DNA of 64,000 bases from Mya arenaria. Taxonomy: Eukaryota > Mollusca > Bivalvia > Myida > Myidae. Of the stretch, positions 38,701 to 43,507 are shown in pieces. The DNA lies in the NCBI RefSeq assembly GCF_026914265.1, contig NC_069136.1:37428362-37492361 (forward strand), given 5' to 3'. Every line of letters begins with the position of its first letter. Position 1 is the stretch's first letter. Below the pieces are notes generated by a model that was given only the letters and a program-made list of their open reading frames with translations, ran no database searches and was not told where the DNA came from. The translations under genes and the position numbers were made by a program.

Positions 38701-39750
38701 AAACACTGTGGCTCAATGAACAATGACTTTTGTTTCAGGCTTCTCCAGTACACTGTGGTTCAATGAACAATGACATTTGGTTCAGACCTCTCCAATACAC
38801 TGTGATTCAATGAACAATGACGTTTATTTTTGTTTCAGACTTCTCCTGTACACAGTGGTTCAATAAACAACTAATTTTGTGTCAACGTTCGCCTGTACAT
38901 TGTGGTTCAATGAACACTGACTTTTGTTTCGGACTTTTCCTGTACACAGTGGTTCAATAAACAACTAATTTTGTGTCAACGTTCGCTTGTACATTGTGGT
39001 TCAATGAACAGTCAGCTTTGTTTCAGTGCTCGCCTTTACACTGTGGTCCAATTAACAATGAATTTGTGTCTGCTTTCGTCTGCACGCTGTCCAATGGACG
39101 ATTACTTTTGTTTAAGCGTGTGTCTGTTAATTGTCGTTCAAAGAACAATTACTTGTCCGTACACTGAAGTCCAATGAACAATGACTTTTGCTTTAACGTT
39201 CGTCTGTACAATGAGGTCCAATGAGTAATGACTTTGTTTCAGTATTAGTCTACACACTGTGTTTAATTATCACTGATTTTATTTCAGCGTTCGTGTGCAC
39301 ACTGGTGTTTAATTACCCTGGTTTTGGTTCAGCGTGCGTCTGCACACTGTGTTTAATGAACACTGACTTTCCTTCAGCTTTCGTCTGCACACAAGTTTTA
39401 CATGGTCGCTTATTTTTGTTCAGTGTTCGTCTATACACTGTATTTAATTATCACTAACTGACTTTCTTTCAGCTTTGGTTTGCACACAAGTGTTTAATGA
39501 TCACTCATTTTGATTCATTGTTCGTCTGCCGATGTGGTTTAATGATCAATGACTTTGTTTCAGCGTGTGTCTGCACACCGTGATTTTATGATTCCTGGTA
39601 TTGTTTCAGCGTGTTGCTGCACAATGACGTTTAGAATTCAATTTATGTTCGTCTGCACCTTGTGGCTCAATCATCAATGCCTTTGTTTCAGCGTTCGTCT
39701 GCACACTGTGGTTTAATGGCAAGAACATTGATACTGACGATGACATTTAA
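509..39750 (+). CDS. MFS transporter, OFA/monocarboxylate-carrier-like, 3' part of gene (nine exons)
   Basis: Partial gene; upstream exons with the first membrane helices lie outside the window. Nine exons (509-636, 2230-2356, 3697-3824, 4465-4582, 27571-27693, 28503-28644, 29519-29607, 32669-32768, 39692-39750) join in one frame with AG/GT borders to give 337 residues and a TAA stop. The phases agree at every junction. Visible: a Gly-rich helix (GLIVGGFGLGAFVF), the family-typical YYINPDN stretch, a helix near residues 57-75, an acidic central loop (86-127), then about six more helices. A motif-A-like loop (WGVVFDKKGFK) lies near residues 197-208. The order resembles oxalate/formate-antiporter-type and pyruvate-carrier-like MFS proteins, so proton- or anion-coupled transport of small carboxylates across a membrane is likely. 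The substrate is inference. The last intron carries a minisatellite derived from the last exon. Confidence 0.85.
637..2229. other. MFS intron 1
   Basis: It holds short direct repeats of CAGACTGGCAGCGT near 1320-1385 and one copy of a dispersed MITE-like family (about 1829-2195), which ends just before exon b. Nothing else is recognised. Confidence 0.5.
1829..2195 (+). repeat. MITE-like repeat family R, copy 1
   Basis: Member of a non-coding AT-rich family of roughly 330-370 bp seen five times in the window. Shared landmarks are AAGAAATG, CTACCTTATGAGACCATAGT, AAGCATTCACCAATCATTTA, and a right end with TGTATTGATTTTAAATAAGAG. The ends are loosely inverted (GCACT.TTACTC against GAGTGTAA). The other copies lie near 7475-7855 (inverted), 35550-35912 (inverted), 47215-47535 and 61175-61550. 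Confidence 0.75.
2230..2356 (+). CDS. MFS transporter exon b
   Basis: Acceptor TTTCTACAG. It completes the Asp codon left by exon a and encodes DYFTDQALLDRVPRVF, then a membrane helix (LLAGIYIALQVIGVFL). The donor GTACGG leaves phase 0. YFT...LLDRVP is typical of this MFS branch just before transmembrane helix 6. Confidence 0.85.
2530..2640 (-). repeat. tRNA-like SINE head, degenerate
   Basis: Minus-strand reading gives an A-box-like GGCTAAGTCAGTCGG and, about 50 bases later, a B-box-like GGGTTTGAGTCCCGG. Spacing is longer than in a standard tRNA and no clean cloverleaf forms, so a tRNA-derived SINE fragment is more likely than a tRNA gene. Confidence 0.5.
2815..2908 (-). repeat. tRNA-like SINE head, second copy
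   Basis: Minus strand: A-box-like CTAGTTCAGTCGGTAGGA and B-box-like GTGGGTTCAAGTCCTGG. It is similar in layout to the element 200 bp upstream, suggesting the same SINE family. The long spacer between boxes argues against a functional tRNA. Confidence 0.5.
3208..3619. mobile_element. MITE with AGGNNCTAGACACCAG terminal inverted repeats
   Basis: Left end TTTAAAGGGGCTAGACACCAG; right end CTGGTGTCTAGTCCTTTTAAG, its near-perfect reverse complement over about 21 bp. The roughly 410-bp interior is non-coding, so this is a non-autonomous DNA transposon sitting in MFS intron 2. Confidence 0.7.
3697..3824 (+). CDS. MFS transporter exon c (central loop)
   Basis: Acceptor TGCCCACAG, donor GTAACG. It encodes a hydrophilic, Asp/Ser/Asn-rich loop with no membrane segment, as expected between helices 6 and 7. 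Phase 0 in and phase 2 out match both neighbours. A second frame is open too, but it does not fit the phases. Confidence 0.7.
3850..4158. mobile_element. MITE of CACCAGTCAATTGTAACC family, complete copy 1
   Basis: Terminal inverted repeats CACCAGTCAATTGTAACC and GGTTACAATTGACTGGTG are exact over 18 bp. The interior is GC-rich (CCCCGCC, GGGGCC runs) and itself partly inverted, quite unlike the AT-rich surroundings. It fills much of MFS intron 3. A second complete copy is at 12544-12864; partial ones are near 8956 and 25518. Confidence 0.85.
4465..4582 (+). CDS. MFS transporter exon d
   Basis: Acceptor TTCGTTGCAG, donor GTATGTTT. It encodes a short amphipathic lead (TVKEIFVNKDAWKIHL) and the seventh helix, ending SYYK. 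The next exon starts IYGQTF, reproducing the family-typical YKIYGQTFI sequence across the junction. Confidence 0.85.
4948..5760. repeat. CCAATTGG-rich repeat, left arm of large inverted pair
   Basis: Bases 5182-5408 match the reverse complement of about 26755-26983 almost base for base. Weaker similarity extends outward to a shared segment around GGAACTCCTCG and AACCTCGGATGT (about 4955-5012 here, 27056-27112 there). The inner part is full of the palindromes CCAATTGG and CCCATTGGAAAA. No coding capacity is credible. Confidence 0.85.
6255..6485 (+). repeat. 23-bp tandem repeat GACTTTTCAACCCCTA...
   Basis: About eight imperfect units beginning GACTTTT(C/T)AACCCCT, mostly 23 bp apart, with one longer interruption. 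It is an intronic minisatellite with no open frame of interest. Confidence 0.75.
7320..7364. repeat. G-run/C-run hairpin
   Basis: A run of eight G then TGA then about fourteen C, forming a short perfect hairpin. Similar homopolymers occur at 9117 (C), 13745 (G) and 20686 (G). They are likely unstable or assembly-sensitive. Confidence 0.7.
7475..7855 (-). repeat. MITE-like repeat family R, inverted copy
   Basis: Reverse orientation of the family: it opens with TTCAAAATCAATACATACAC and contains AATGATTGGTAAATGCT and ACTATAGTCTCATAAGGTAG. It is non-coding. Confidence 0.75.
8100..8812 (+). repeat. Dispersed repeat D, copy 1 (contains GGCCATGGCC palindrome)
   Basis: Shares long blocks with 9145-10280: GTCTAAA.TATAGACGTGT at the left, GGGGGTGTTTT..AAAATATTG, AGTTGACTGACACAGA, ACAACTC.GCCATGGCCGAA, TGCCCTGAAGCCTTGCAGGTGCC, and AACGTACAATT at the right. 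It is non-coding. The small reading frames here are shadows. Confidence 0.8.
9145..10280 (+). repeat. Dispersed repeat D, copy 2 with internal insertion
   Basis: Same order of landmarks as copy 1, but about 450 bp (roughly 9190-9645) are inserted between the left end and the GGGGGTGTTTT block. The two copies are directly repeated about 1 kb apart. Confidence 0.75.
10508..11762. mobile_element. Possible non-autonomous DNA element with ACATGCCATAT ends
   Basis: Left ACATGCCATAT followed by repeated TTCAGGGGGATT blocks. The right end has GGGGGATTTTCATCCCCCTCCGGG blocks in shorter pieces and closes with ATATGGCATGT. The inverted ends and the similar GGGGGATT sub-terminal repeats suggest one element. 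The interior is AT-rich and non-coding. Confidence 0.45.
12060..12140 (-). repeat. tRNA-like SINE fragment
   Basis: Minus strand: A-box-like TCATAGCAGTGGATACAAC and B-box-like GTTTGAACCCGG at roughly tRNA spacing. The acceptor ends do not pair well, so this is not called a tRNA gene. Confidence 0.35.
12544..12864. mobile_element. MITE of CACCAGTCAATTGTAACC family, complete copy 2
   Basis: Same terminal inverted repeats as the element in intron 3 (GCACCAGTCAATTGTAAC left, GTTACAATTGACTGGTGC right). The interior also matches it in part (CCCCGCTATTCCC, CCGAAAGTCAAAGTCC), but in opposite orientation. Confidence 0.85.
14437..14745. mobile_element. Foldback element with about 60-bp arms
   Basis: Arms at 14461-14520 and 14573-14632 are near-perfect reverse complements around GTCATTGGACTGTTACA and CTCGAAATTC. 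Outer ends GTAGCCCGGAATTATA and TATAATTCCGGGCTAC are also inverted. A (TA)n microsatellite follows directly (about 14747-14790). Confidence 0.8.
14747..14790. repeat. (TA)n microsatellite
   Basis: About 20 uninterrupted TA dinucleotides directly beside the foldback element, a common landing site for TA-targeting transposons. Confidence 0.9.
15515..15562 (+). repeat. SINE 3' tail fragment
   Basis: GGGTCAAGCCATAATGGAGCC and an (AAC)n end resemble the 3' part of the full SINE at 62351-62815, which has GGGTTCAAGCCATAATGCAGCC. It is a 5'-truncated insertion. Confidence 0.5.
16450..16797. repeat. Self-complementary bivalve repeat, copy 1
   Basis: It contains AAAAGACTGCTGACTAAAGA and, inverted, TTTGTCAGCAGTCTTTTATC, with CTACTAACAGTTTAAGAAAA at the centre. 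The same layout recurs at 17490-17833 and 17994-18260, so this is a foldback family present in three nearby copies. Confidence 0.75.
17205..17395 (+). repeat. Short tandem repeat of GTTTTGTC...TGTCAAAATGA units
   Basis: Four or so imperfect units with GTTTTGTC(C/A)ACC and (C/G)TCAAAAATGA at roughly 37-bp spacing. Confidence 0.55.
17490..17833. repeat. Self-complementary bivalve repeat, copy 2
   Basis: Begins GCTGCATTCTCACAGATTTACC, carries GTCTTGGAAAGAGCAAATTTT in the left arm and GGCTTGTTCCAAGACAAAAAT in the right arm, with GTCAGCAGTCTTAT between. It is non-coding. Confidence 0.75.
17994..18260. repeat. Self-complementary bivalve repeat, copy 3 (right arm shortened)
   Basis: Same left arm as copy 2 (AAAGCTGCATGCACTCTCACA, GTCTTGGAAAGAGC) and the GACTGCTGACA / TTTTTGTCAGCAG inverted pair, but the right arm stops early. 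Confidence 0.7.
18442..18567 (+). other. Weak exon candidate in MFS intron 4
   Basis: ATGTTTCAG precedes a 41-codon open stretch that ends at a GTATAA donor-like site. The peptide (SHYCGETSKGIRKTF...) is not recognised and no partner exon is supported. It may be chance or a decayed insert. Confidence 0.15.
19000..19343 (-). mobile_element. tRNA-derived SINE with well preserved tRNA head
   Basis: The head at 19343-19272 (minus) folds like a tRNA: acceptor TCCGCCC/GGGCGGA pairs perfectly, D arm GCTC/GAGC and T arm CCGGG/CCCGG are intact, and the B box is GGTTCGATTCC. The anticodon-arm loop CTCTGAA (CUG) is present, but its stem TTGGA/TTGGA contains a G-G clash. A SINE body of about 270 bp follows on the same strand. 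No poly-A tail is clear. Confidence 0.75.
19494..19724 (+). other. Uncharacterised 76-codon open frame, possible decayed gene fragment
   Basis: Starts ATG and ends TGA. The middle reads VRFPVTDSLDLSDYIFDQHD, which looks protein-like rather than random, and faintly recalls ubiquitin-protease sequence around FP..LDLS. That resemblance is a guess. No splice partner is visible, and it sits inside a transporter intron beside a SINE, so a retroposed fragment is possible. Confidence 0.2.
20686..20702. repeat. Poly-G run
   Basis: An uninterrupted G run of about 17 after CCC. It is likely length-variable and hard to sequence. Confidence 0.9.
20766..22735 (+). repeat. Bivalve tandem element opening with an AGCTCACC hairpin
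   Basis: Opens with the hairpin AGCTCACCTGTCACATAGTG...AAGGTGAGCT and CCGTCCGTCCGT. Then come about six diverging units of roughly 170 bp, each with AAAACCACAAGGCCTAGAGC-like, TTTGGTATATAGCATCATCT-like and GGGGTCAAAAATGGCC-like blocks. Three later units carry TCTGGTTGCCATGGCAACC. All frames are shadows and I see no gene. Confidence 0.8.
22813..24345. mobile_element. TIR element TTATACGCCCGAAG with G-run tandem interior
   Basis: Left TTATACGCCCGAAGGGTCG and right CTTCGGGCGTATAA are inverted over 14 bp. The interior is nine or so imperfect repeats containing GTTAGCAATTCCGTGTCCGG, AATAAAGCGATTTTCAAATA, AAAAGGATGTGTCGCGCGCA and ATCACCATGGGGGGG. G-run length varies from about 5 to 12 between units. 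It is non-coding. Confidence 0.85.
25355..25518. mobile_element. MITE of CACCAGTCAATTGTAACC family, right-end fragment
   Basis: Ends in CCATTGACTGGTGC and carries CCCCGCTATTTTGGCGCGAA, matching the interior of the intron-3 copy. The left terminal repeat is missing. Confidence 0.6.
26380..27112. repeat. CCAATTGG-rich repeat, right arm of large inverted pair
   Basis: Reverse-complement partner of the left arm; the block 26755-26983 is nearly identical to 5182-5408. The segment at 26400-26580 is dense in TTCCAATTGGAA. It lies 460 bases before exon e. Confidence 0.85.
27571..27693 (+). CDS. MFS transporter exon e
   Basis: Acceptor ATATTGCAG, donor GTAGGA, phase 0 at both ends. It encodes IYGQTFIKNDTYLGVVGSI, helix 8, and the motif-A-like loop RPLWGVVFDKKGFK. 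It follows a 23-kb intron. Confidence 0.9.
27694..28502. other. MFS intron 5
   Basis: Only a short GGGTTTCGGC duplication near 28087-28110 stands out. Nothing else is recognised. Confidence 0.5.
28503..28644 (+). CDS. MFS transporter exon f
   Basis: Acceptor ACATTTAG, donor GTACAG, ending in phase 1. It encodes two hydrophobic helices (ILAIYVTLSCTIMY and CFMIWICGMYAMFAG) joined by a short polar loop. A 133-codon minus-strand reading frame overlaps it but is only its antisense. Confidence 0.85.
28970..29435 (+). repeat. Tandem repeat around AAATCAGGCTAAA...CACAGAGTATTTT
   Basis: Eight or nine imperfect units, each with (T/A)ATCAGGCTAAA, ACAACACAGAGTATTTT and TTGTCACTTTA, at about 45-60 bp spacing inside MFS intron 6. 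Confidence 0.75.
29519..29607 (+). CDS. MFS transporter exon g
   Basis: Acceptor TGTTTGTCAG, donor GTTTGT, phase 1 in and 0 out. It encodes GLWSVCPTVYSKLFGPNNMA followed by a helix start. The ...LFGP.NMA... segment between helices 10 and 11 is diagnostic of OFA-like MFS carriers. Confidence 0.9.
29690..30115 (+). repeat. Tandem repeat GGCTGCAATGTATTGTAACTGCACATCAAC
   Basis: About seven units built from TGGCTGCAATGTATTGTAAC, TGCACATCAACAAGGTAATG and CACTTTAACAAGGTAATG. It generates a 150-codon minus-strand frame that is an artefact of the repetition. It starts about 80 bases after exon g. Confidence 0.85.
30116..32668. other. Remainder of MFS intron 7
   Basis: AT-rich sequence with no recognised exon, RNA gene or repeat. 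Confidence 0.4.
32669..32768 (+). CDS. MFS transporter exon h
   Basis: Acceptor TGCTTTTAG, donor GTGAGC, ending in phase 1. It encodes helix 11 and the start of helix 12 (GIGIMLGNSAGLWL, then WHWMYILAGTMDAA). Confidence 0.9.
34032..34438. mobile_element. MITE with long GGCCCCAATA terminal inverted repeats
   Basis: Left GGCCCCAATAGTACGAACAT then ACTTAAGTCAAATTTCAAAC; right GTTTGAGATTTGACTTAAGT then ATTGGGGCC. The arms pair over roughly 50 bp with few mismatches. The interior is AT-rich and non-coding. Confidence 0.8.
34661..35520 (+). mobile_element. LINE 3' end, 5'-truncated: C-terminal reverse-transcriptase tail and 3' UTR
   Basis: The open frame 34663-35097 encodes the tail typical of many invertebrate LINE ORF2 proteins: LHARLRTSCSALNYHLF, then CECGEVESSTHFFLHCPLY, a Cys/His cluster. 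TGA is followed by about 420 bp of AT-rich 3' UTR ending TATTGAATAAAATATG. The catalytic polymerase domain is missing, as expected from 5' truncation. The first codons, before the match, are probably flanking DNA. Confidence 0.75.
35545..35912 (-). repeat. MITE-like repeat family R, inverted copy 2
   Basis: Nearly parallel to the inverted copy at 7475-7855: TTCAAACTCAATACATAC, AATGATTGGTGAATGCTAAA, ATATCCTTCATAAGGACC, AGAGTGCATC. Confidence 0.75.
37374..39691 (+). repeat. About 48-copy, 47-bp array derived from the MFS last-exon acceptor
   Basis: The typical unit is TTTGTTTTAG followed by ACTTCTC(A/C)TATACACTGT and GGTTCAATGAACACTGACG. The final boundary reads TTTGTTTCAG then CGTTCGTCTGCACACTGTGG and TTTAATGG, the genuine acceptor and start of exon i. 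The 5' two-thirds (about 37440-38880) is highly homogeneous. The 3' third (about 38880-39691) is divergent and closer to the true exon (CGTTCGTCTGCACACTGTG). In the splice phase left by exon h, a typical unit would encode DFSYTLWFNEH and stop. Confidence 0.9.
39692..39750 (+). CDS. MFS transporter exon i (terminal exon)
   Basis: Acceptor CTTTGTTTCAG. It completes an Ala codon and encodes FVCTLWFNGKNIDTDDDI and TAA: the end of helix 12 and an acidic cytoplasmic tail. The 2.3 kb before it is made of about 48 decayed or homogenised copies of this acceptor and exon start. This copy is chosen because it alone lacks the early TGA and runs into a tail. Confidence 0.85.
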
Positions 39751-40162
39751 ATGGCACAGAAACGTCAGAGTTCACCACATTGACCTTACTGGCATACAAG
39801 AGGATGCTGTTGCTGTTGTTGGTGGTGTTGTTCTTTGATGTTGTTGTTGTTACTTCTTTGAAATGACAAGAACAAAAACAAAATGAAAAGGAGTGTAATT
39901 AATAATATTCTATACGATGGTTGTGTTAACATTTCTCTGTTGTTCAGACCTAAATACGTGCCGTGGTATCTATATTTTCAAATATTTTGTTTAAATATGT
40001 AGCAGATTACATGGCATAAAACAATTACATTTTACTTTTAGCGCGATTTAAGGAAATTCAATGAATGTATTCAGAGTTGACTTTGATTTTATATGCACTG
40101 AATGGGGTCATCATATGAACTTTCTTAGGAAATTCAATTAATTGACTAAGAGGGAGAAATCG

Positions 40163-40168
40163 AATAAA
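40163..40168 (+). terminator. Candidate polyadenylation signal of the MFS gene
   Basis: AATAAA about 410 bases after the transporter stop. It is the first exact hexamer I noticed downstream; transcript data are needed to confirm it. Confidence 0.35.
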
Positions 40169-40420
40169 GATTTTATTTTTAAGAAGAAAAAAACAGTCTA
40201 TCATTTCAATTCTAAAGGTTTGTTTCAAAAATATATCTTATCACAATACAGTTATGTTTATTTGAAAAAGGGATAGTAAGATACGATCATTGATAAGATG
40301 GGGTTATTTGGTCCACTTTATCATCGGGCGTACGACCAAATATAGTAAAATGAAGAATTTCAGTTAAATATTGAGTAAATGTAACAAATTAAAACTTTAA
40401 CTTACAAAATCAAACGATAT

Positions 40421-40666
40421 TTGCCCAAACCTTTATTAAAAGCTCTTATTTTCGAGACGGATATTAACACTCTTCAGAAATATCAATTTGAAAAAGAAAT
40501 AAAACGTCGTAAGATAGCATGTGTTGATCAAATGGGGGCCAACTTATTCAGTGTGTTTATACCACGTGATAAATTACGTCATAAATTCTTCTTCGGAAGG
40601 CAACATTTTACTTCGATTGAAGACTTAAAACAAAGAATAATCTTAACTATTTCTTTACCATTTTAA
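40421..40666 (+). CDS. Hypothetical 81-residue open frame
   Basis: ATG to TAA, basic (KEIKRRKIACVDQMGANLF...). It is not repetitive and not antisense to a known gene. I do not recognise it, and there is no evidence of transcription or splicing. It could be a decayed mobile-element piece or chance. Confidence 0.15.
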   Translation: MPKPLLKALIFETDINTLQKYQFEKEIKRRKIACVDQMGANLFSVFIPRDKLRHKFFFGRQHFTSIEDLKQRIILTISLPF

Positions 40667-41303
40667 TTGAAATTAAGTACAGTCTACGCCGCTTACGGAG
40701 CCCCGCATTCTGTGTTTACCAGAGTTAGATTGAGAGTTTAGTTTCTTCAAACACTTCGGCCGCCTGATGAAACTTTGTCAAACATTGTTTCGGAAAGAGG
40801 TTTGTCAACGTGTTTATGGAAACTAATCACCAAAGCAAATTCAAGTATCAAAACGAAGGCGGGTCTCTTTAAGCTGCATCAAGGGCAGTAATATCAGGTG
40901 CGTCCATGCTTACCGGTTCATTGTTTTGAGTGATAAACGTCCTCGATTCGGTGAGTATTACCACTGTTTTGTATATGTTTCAACGATAATTTTTAGAAAC
41001 GACCCTGTGCACCGAATGTAGAGCAATTGATCGTTTACGAAGACGCTTGTTTTAGATAAAAATAATGTCTGTATTAAAATATCTCGTGAAAACAATGCAC
41101 GTTCTTACTAGGCTTCCCGACTCACTCAATGTATTTTTTGCTTCAAAACAACTATTTAATACCGTTCTCTTGCATATAAACCCCACCCGATGCTTTGTTT
41201 TGGACAATAACAGTATTGCTATTGTTTTCCGAATGCAGACAGCCACTTTTGGAGTTAAATCGGCTCATTTACGAAAATTCTTGCTGGTTTATTCTGTACA
41301 TTT

Positions 41304-43507
41304 TTAGAACCTAGGTTCATCCCCAATACATGTAAGTGAGATAGGTCGATAGTTTGCTGGGTTGCTGGAATCACCCTTTTTAAATAGTGGGCATACAAAA
41401 GCCTTCGTCCAGGCAACAGGGATAGAGTTTGTTGTTAGTGACTTTTGAAAGAGGACTGTTATAATATCAGCAATCTCGTTTTTTAACTCTTTAAGGACAA
41501 GAGGGCTTATACGGTCTGGCCCTGCAGCTTTGTTGGGTTTTAAATTGGCAAGAAGTTTCAGTATGCCATTTCTGTGAATGGTTATATCACTCATCTGGGG
41601 GTAACTGCAATAATTTTGTGGTACAAGGGATCTCAATTTCTGCAAACAAGCTTGTTTTAAAGATAGAGGGGGTGTTTTTGAAAATACCGATTGAAATTGG
41701 TTATTCAGAATGTTTGCTTTTTCCGTGTTATCAGATTACAGGCTATCTGTAACGGGATCTTTGAGCGATGACACACTCTGAGAGTCTTGTTTAGAGATTT
41801 TTAGTAATGAGTATAACTTTTTGGTGCAGAACTTGCTTGGTTTTTCAACCGATTGCTCATTATTAGCAATATCAAGGATGTTTTCAATGTAGGTTAAATG
41901 AGACGTTTTTATTTTACTTTTGATGGTTGCCTTTAATGATTTGAATTTGTCACTAATCTTTGAATCAGTGCGATTCTTTTTCAATTTTGTATATAGTTTA
42001 TCTCTTTTATGAATAAGTCTCTTAAATTTTTTTGTAATCCAAGGCAGTGCTCTTTTACAACCAATTTTCTTGACAGGTATAAATTGAGTAATACCTTTTT
42101 TGATAGCATCTGTGAATCTAAGCCAGGTCTCCTCAACTGATAGACTGACTGAACCTTGTAGGATGTCAGACTTGGTAGTGTTCATGAATTGTTTGAAGTC
42201 ATCCCAGTTTGCTTTTCGATAAAGGGGTACAATTCTTGGCTTTTGTTTGAGTATGTTTGGACGGGCATTAACAATGGTTGAAATGATGTCATGGTCACTA
42301 ATTCCAGGTATGATATTTACTTTGTCTACAAATGTAAGGTTGGTTGTTAGAAAAAGATCCAGGATGTTATCATTTCTAGTGTTTTCACTGACCATCTGTG
42401 TCATGTTTTGATCATTTATGATGTCAAGGAATTTTCCATAGACAGTTGTGGTACTGAAACCTGGTTTTAAGTGTGGCATATGTTCTGAATCCCAGGTAAG
42501 CTTTGGAAAGTTAAAATCTCCAGGTCCAGTGACTTTTCAAGTTCAAGAAGGCTCTGAAGGTCAGACTCATGTGGCCTATAGTAGGATGAAATATACATGG
42601 GTTTACAATCCTTTATTTCATGTTTAACCCACACAATTTCGCAATTTGTTTGTAATTTTGATTGCTCAGAGACCACCAAGTTGTTTTTAACAATAAGAAA
42701 CACACCCCCGCCTTTACCTTTCAATCTATCGTTTCTCAAGGCAGTATAACCTAAGGACGGAGGAAAAAACTCACTTGTATAATGGTCCTTTTTTAGCCAG
42801 GACTCAGTGCCTGCAACTATGTCTGGATTTTCATTATATATAAGATTCTGAAGTTCCATTTTTTTGTTAACAACTGACTGGCAATTTATACAGAGTATTT
42901 TAAGTTTTGATACAAATCTGGGTTGTTTTGGTATGGATTTATTATTTTGTTGTGGATATGTGGGTAAGGAATTTTGTGTGGGAAAGTTTTCGTCAACAAG
43001 AGAGCTGAAGCTATTATTTGTCGATACGGACATACTAGAGGAATTTGAAAGGTTTAGGCATTCACAGAGGGTACATGTCCATACAAAGGACAGATCATTC
43101 TCAACTAGTTGGCTGTACCAGTTTGTATCTAGATTTTGACATGTAATGTGGAACCAAGTGTTGCACTTGTCACATTCAACAGCATGATCTGAGTCCAAGA
43201 CCTCGTTTCCACAGGATCCACATGGGAAGTCTGGACCTGGGTTCAACTCAACGACACAGGATATAGAGAGAAGCAGTATTGCCAAGTGGGAAAGTGTTCT
43301 GTTATTATTTATATGAATTGGAAGTGGCTTATGGAATTTAAATCTCGATCTCAAACCAACAAAAATTGTTCGACAAGAGAGTGAGTTTTTGGATGGTAAG
43401 CAGTATGAAGCTCCACGAGACAAGGTGTGTATGGATTTTGCATTTTGAAAGATGTTTGGAGTATGACATACAGACATAGCTGCTGATAACAGCACAAATT
43501 GTAACAA
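41304..43507 (-). pseudogene. CR1-like LINE, 5' half with 2A motif, PHD finger, endonuclease and start of reverse transcriptase
   Basis: Frame 1 (43507-42467) has a hydrophobic stretch (LAILLLSISC, residues 75-84) running into ELNPGP, a 2A-like ribosome-skipping motif (Pro at 92). A Cys/His PHD-like finger follows (C98..C148), then an APE-type endonuclease from about residue 203 (CINCQSV, TESWL, SYYRP). A small indel near 42535 moves GDFNFP into the second frame. That frame (42479-41304) carries the rest of the endonuclease and the N-terminal reverse transcriptase (LKPNKAAGPDRISP, NYRPISL), broken by one TAA at 41736. Similarity stops at about 41318, before the catalytic polymerase motifs. 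The element is dead: it has a frameshift, a nonsense codon and a missing 3' half. Confidence 0.85.

Larger units (their letters stand above)
39751..41303. other. 3' flank of MFS gene and intergenic DNA
   Basis: Contains the candidate polyadenylation signal and one lysine-rich open frame at 40421-40666. Otherwise nothing is recognised. Confidence 0.4.

Noticed and set aside
39221..39457. 78-codon frame with repeated SAFVCTL
   Set aside because: It arises because diverged array units of 45-48 bp happen to stay in frame. It is informative about array origin but not a gene.
37374..39691. CRISPR-like appearance of regularly repeated 47-bp units
   Set aside because: Units are contiguous without unique spacers, lie in a eukaryotic intron and match the adjacent exon boundary.
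41065..41307. 80-codon plus-strand frame beside the LINE
   Set aside because: An overlapping frame on the other strand is equally open, with no recognisable domain or splice context.
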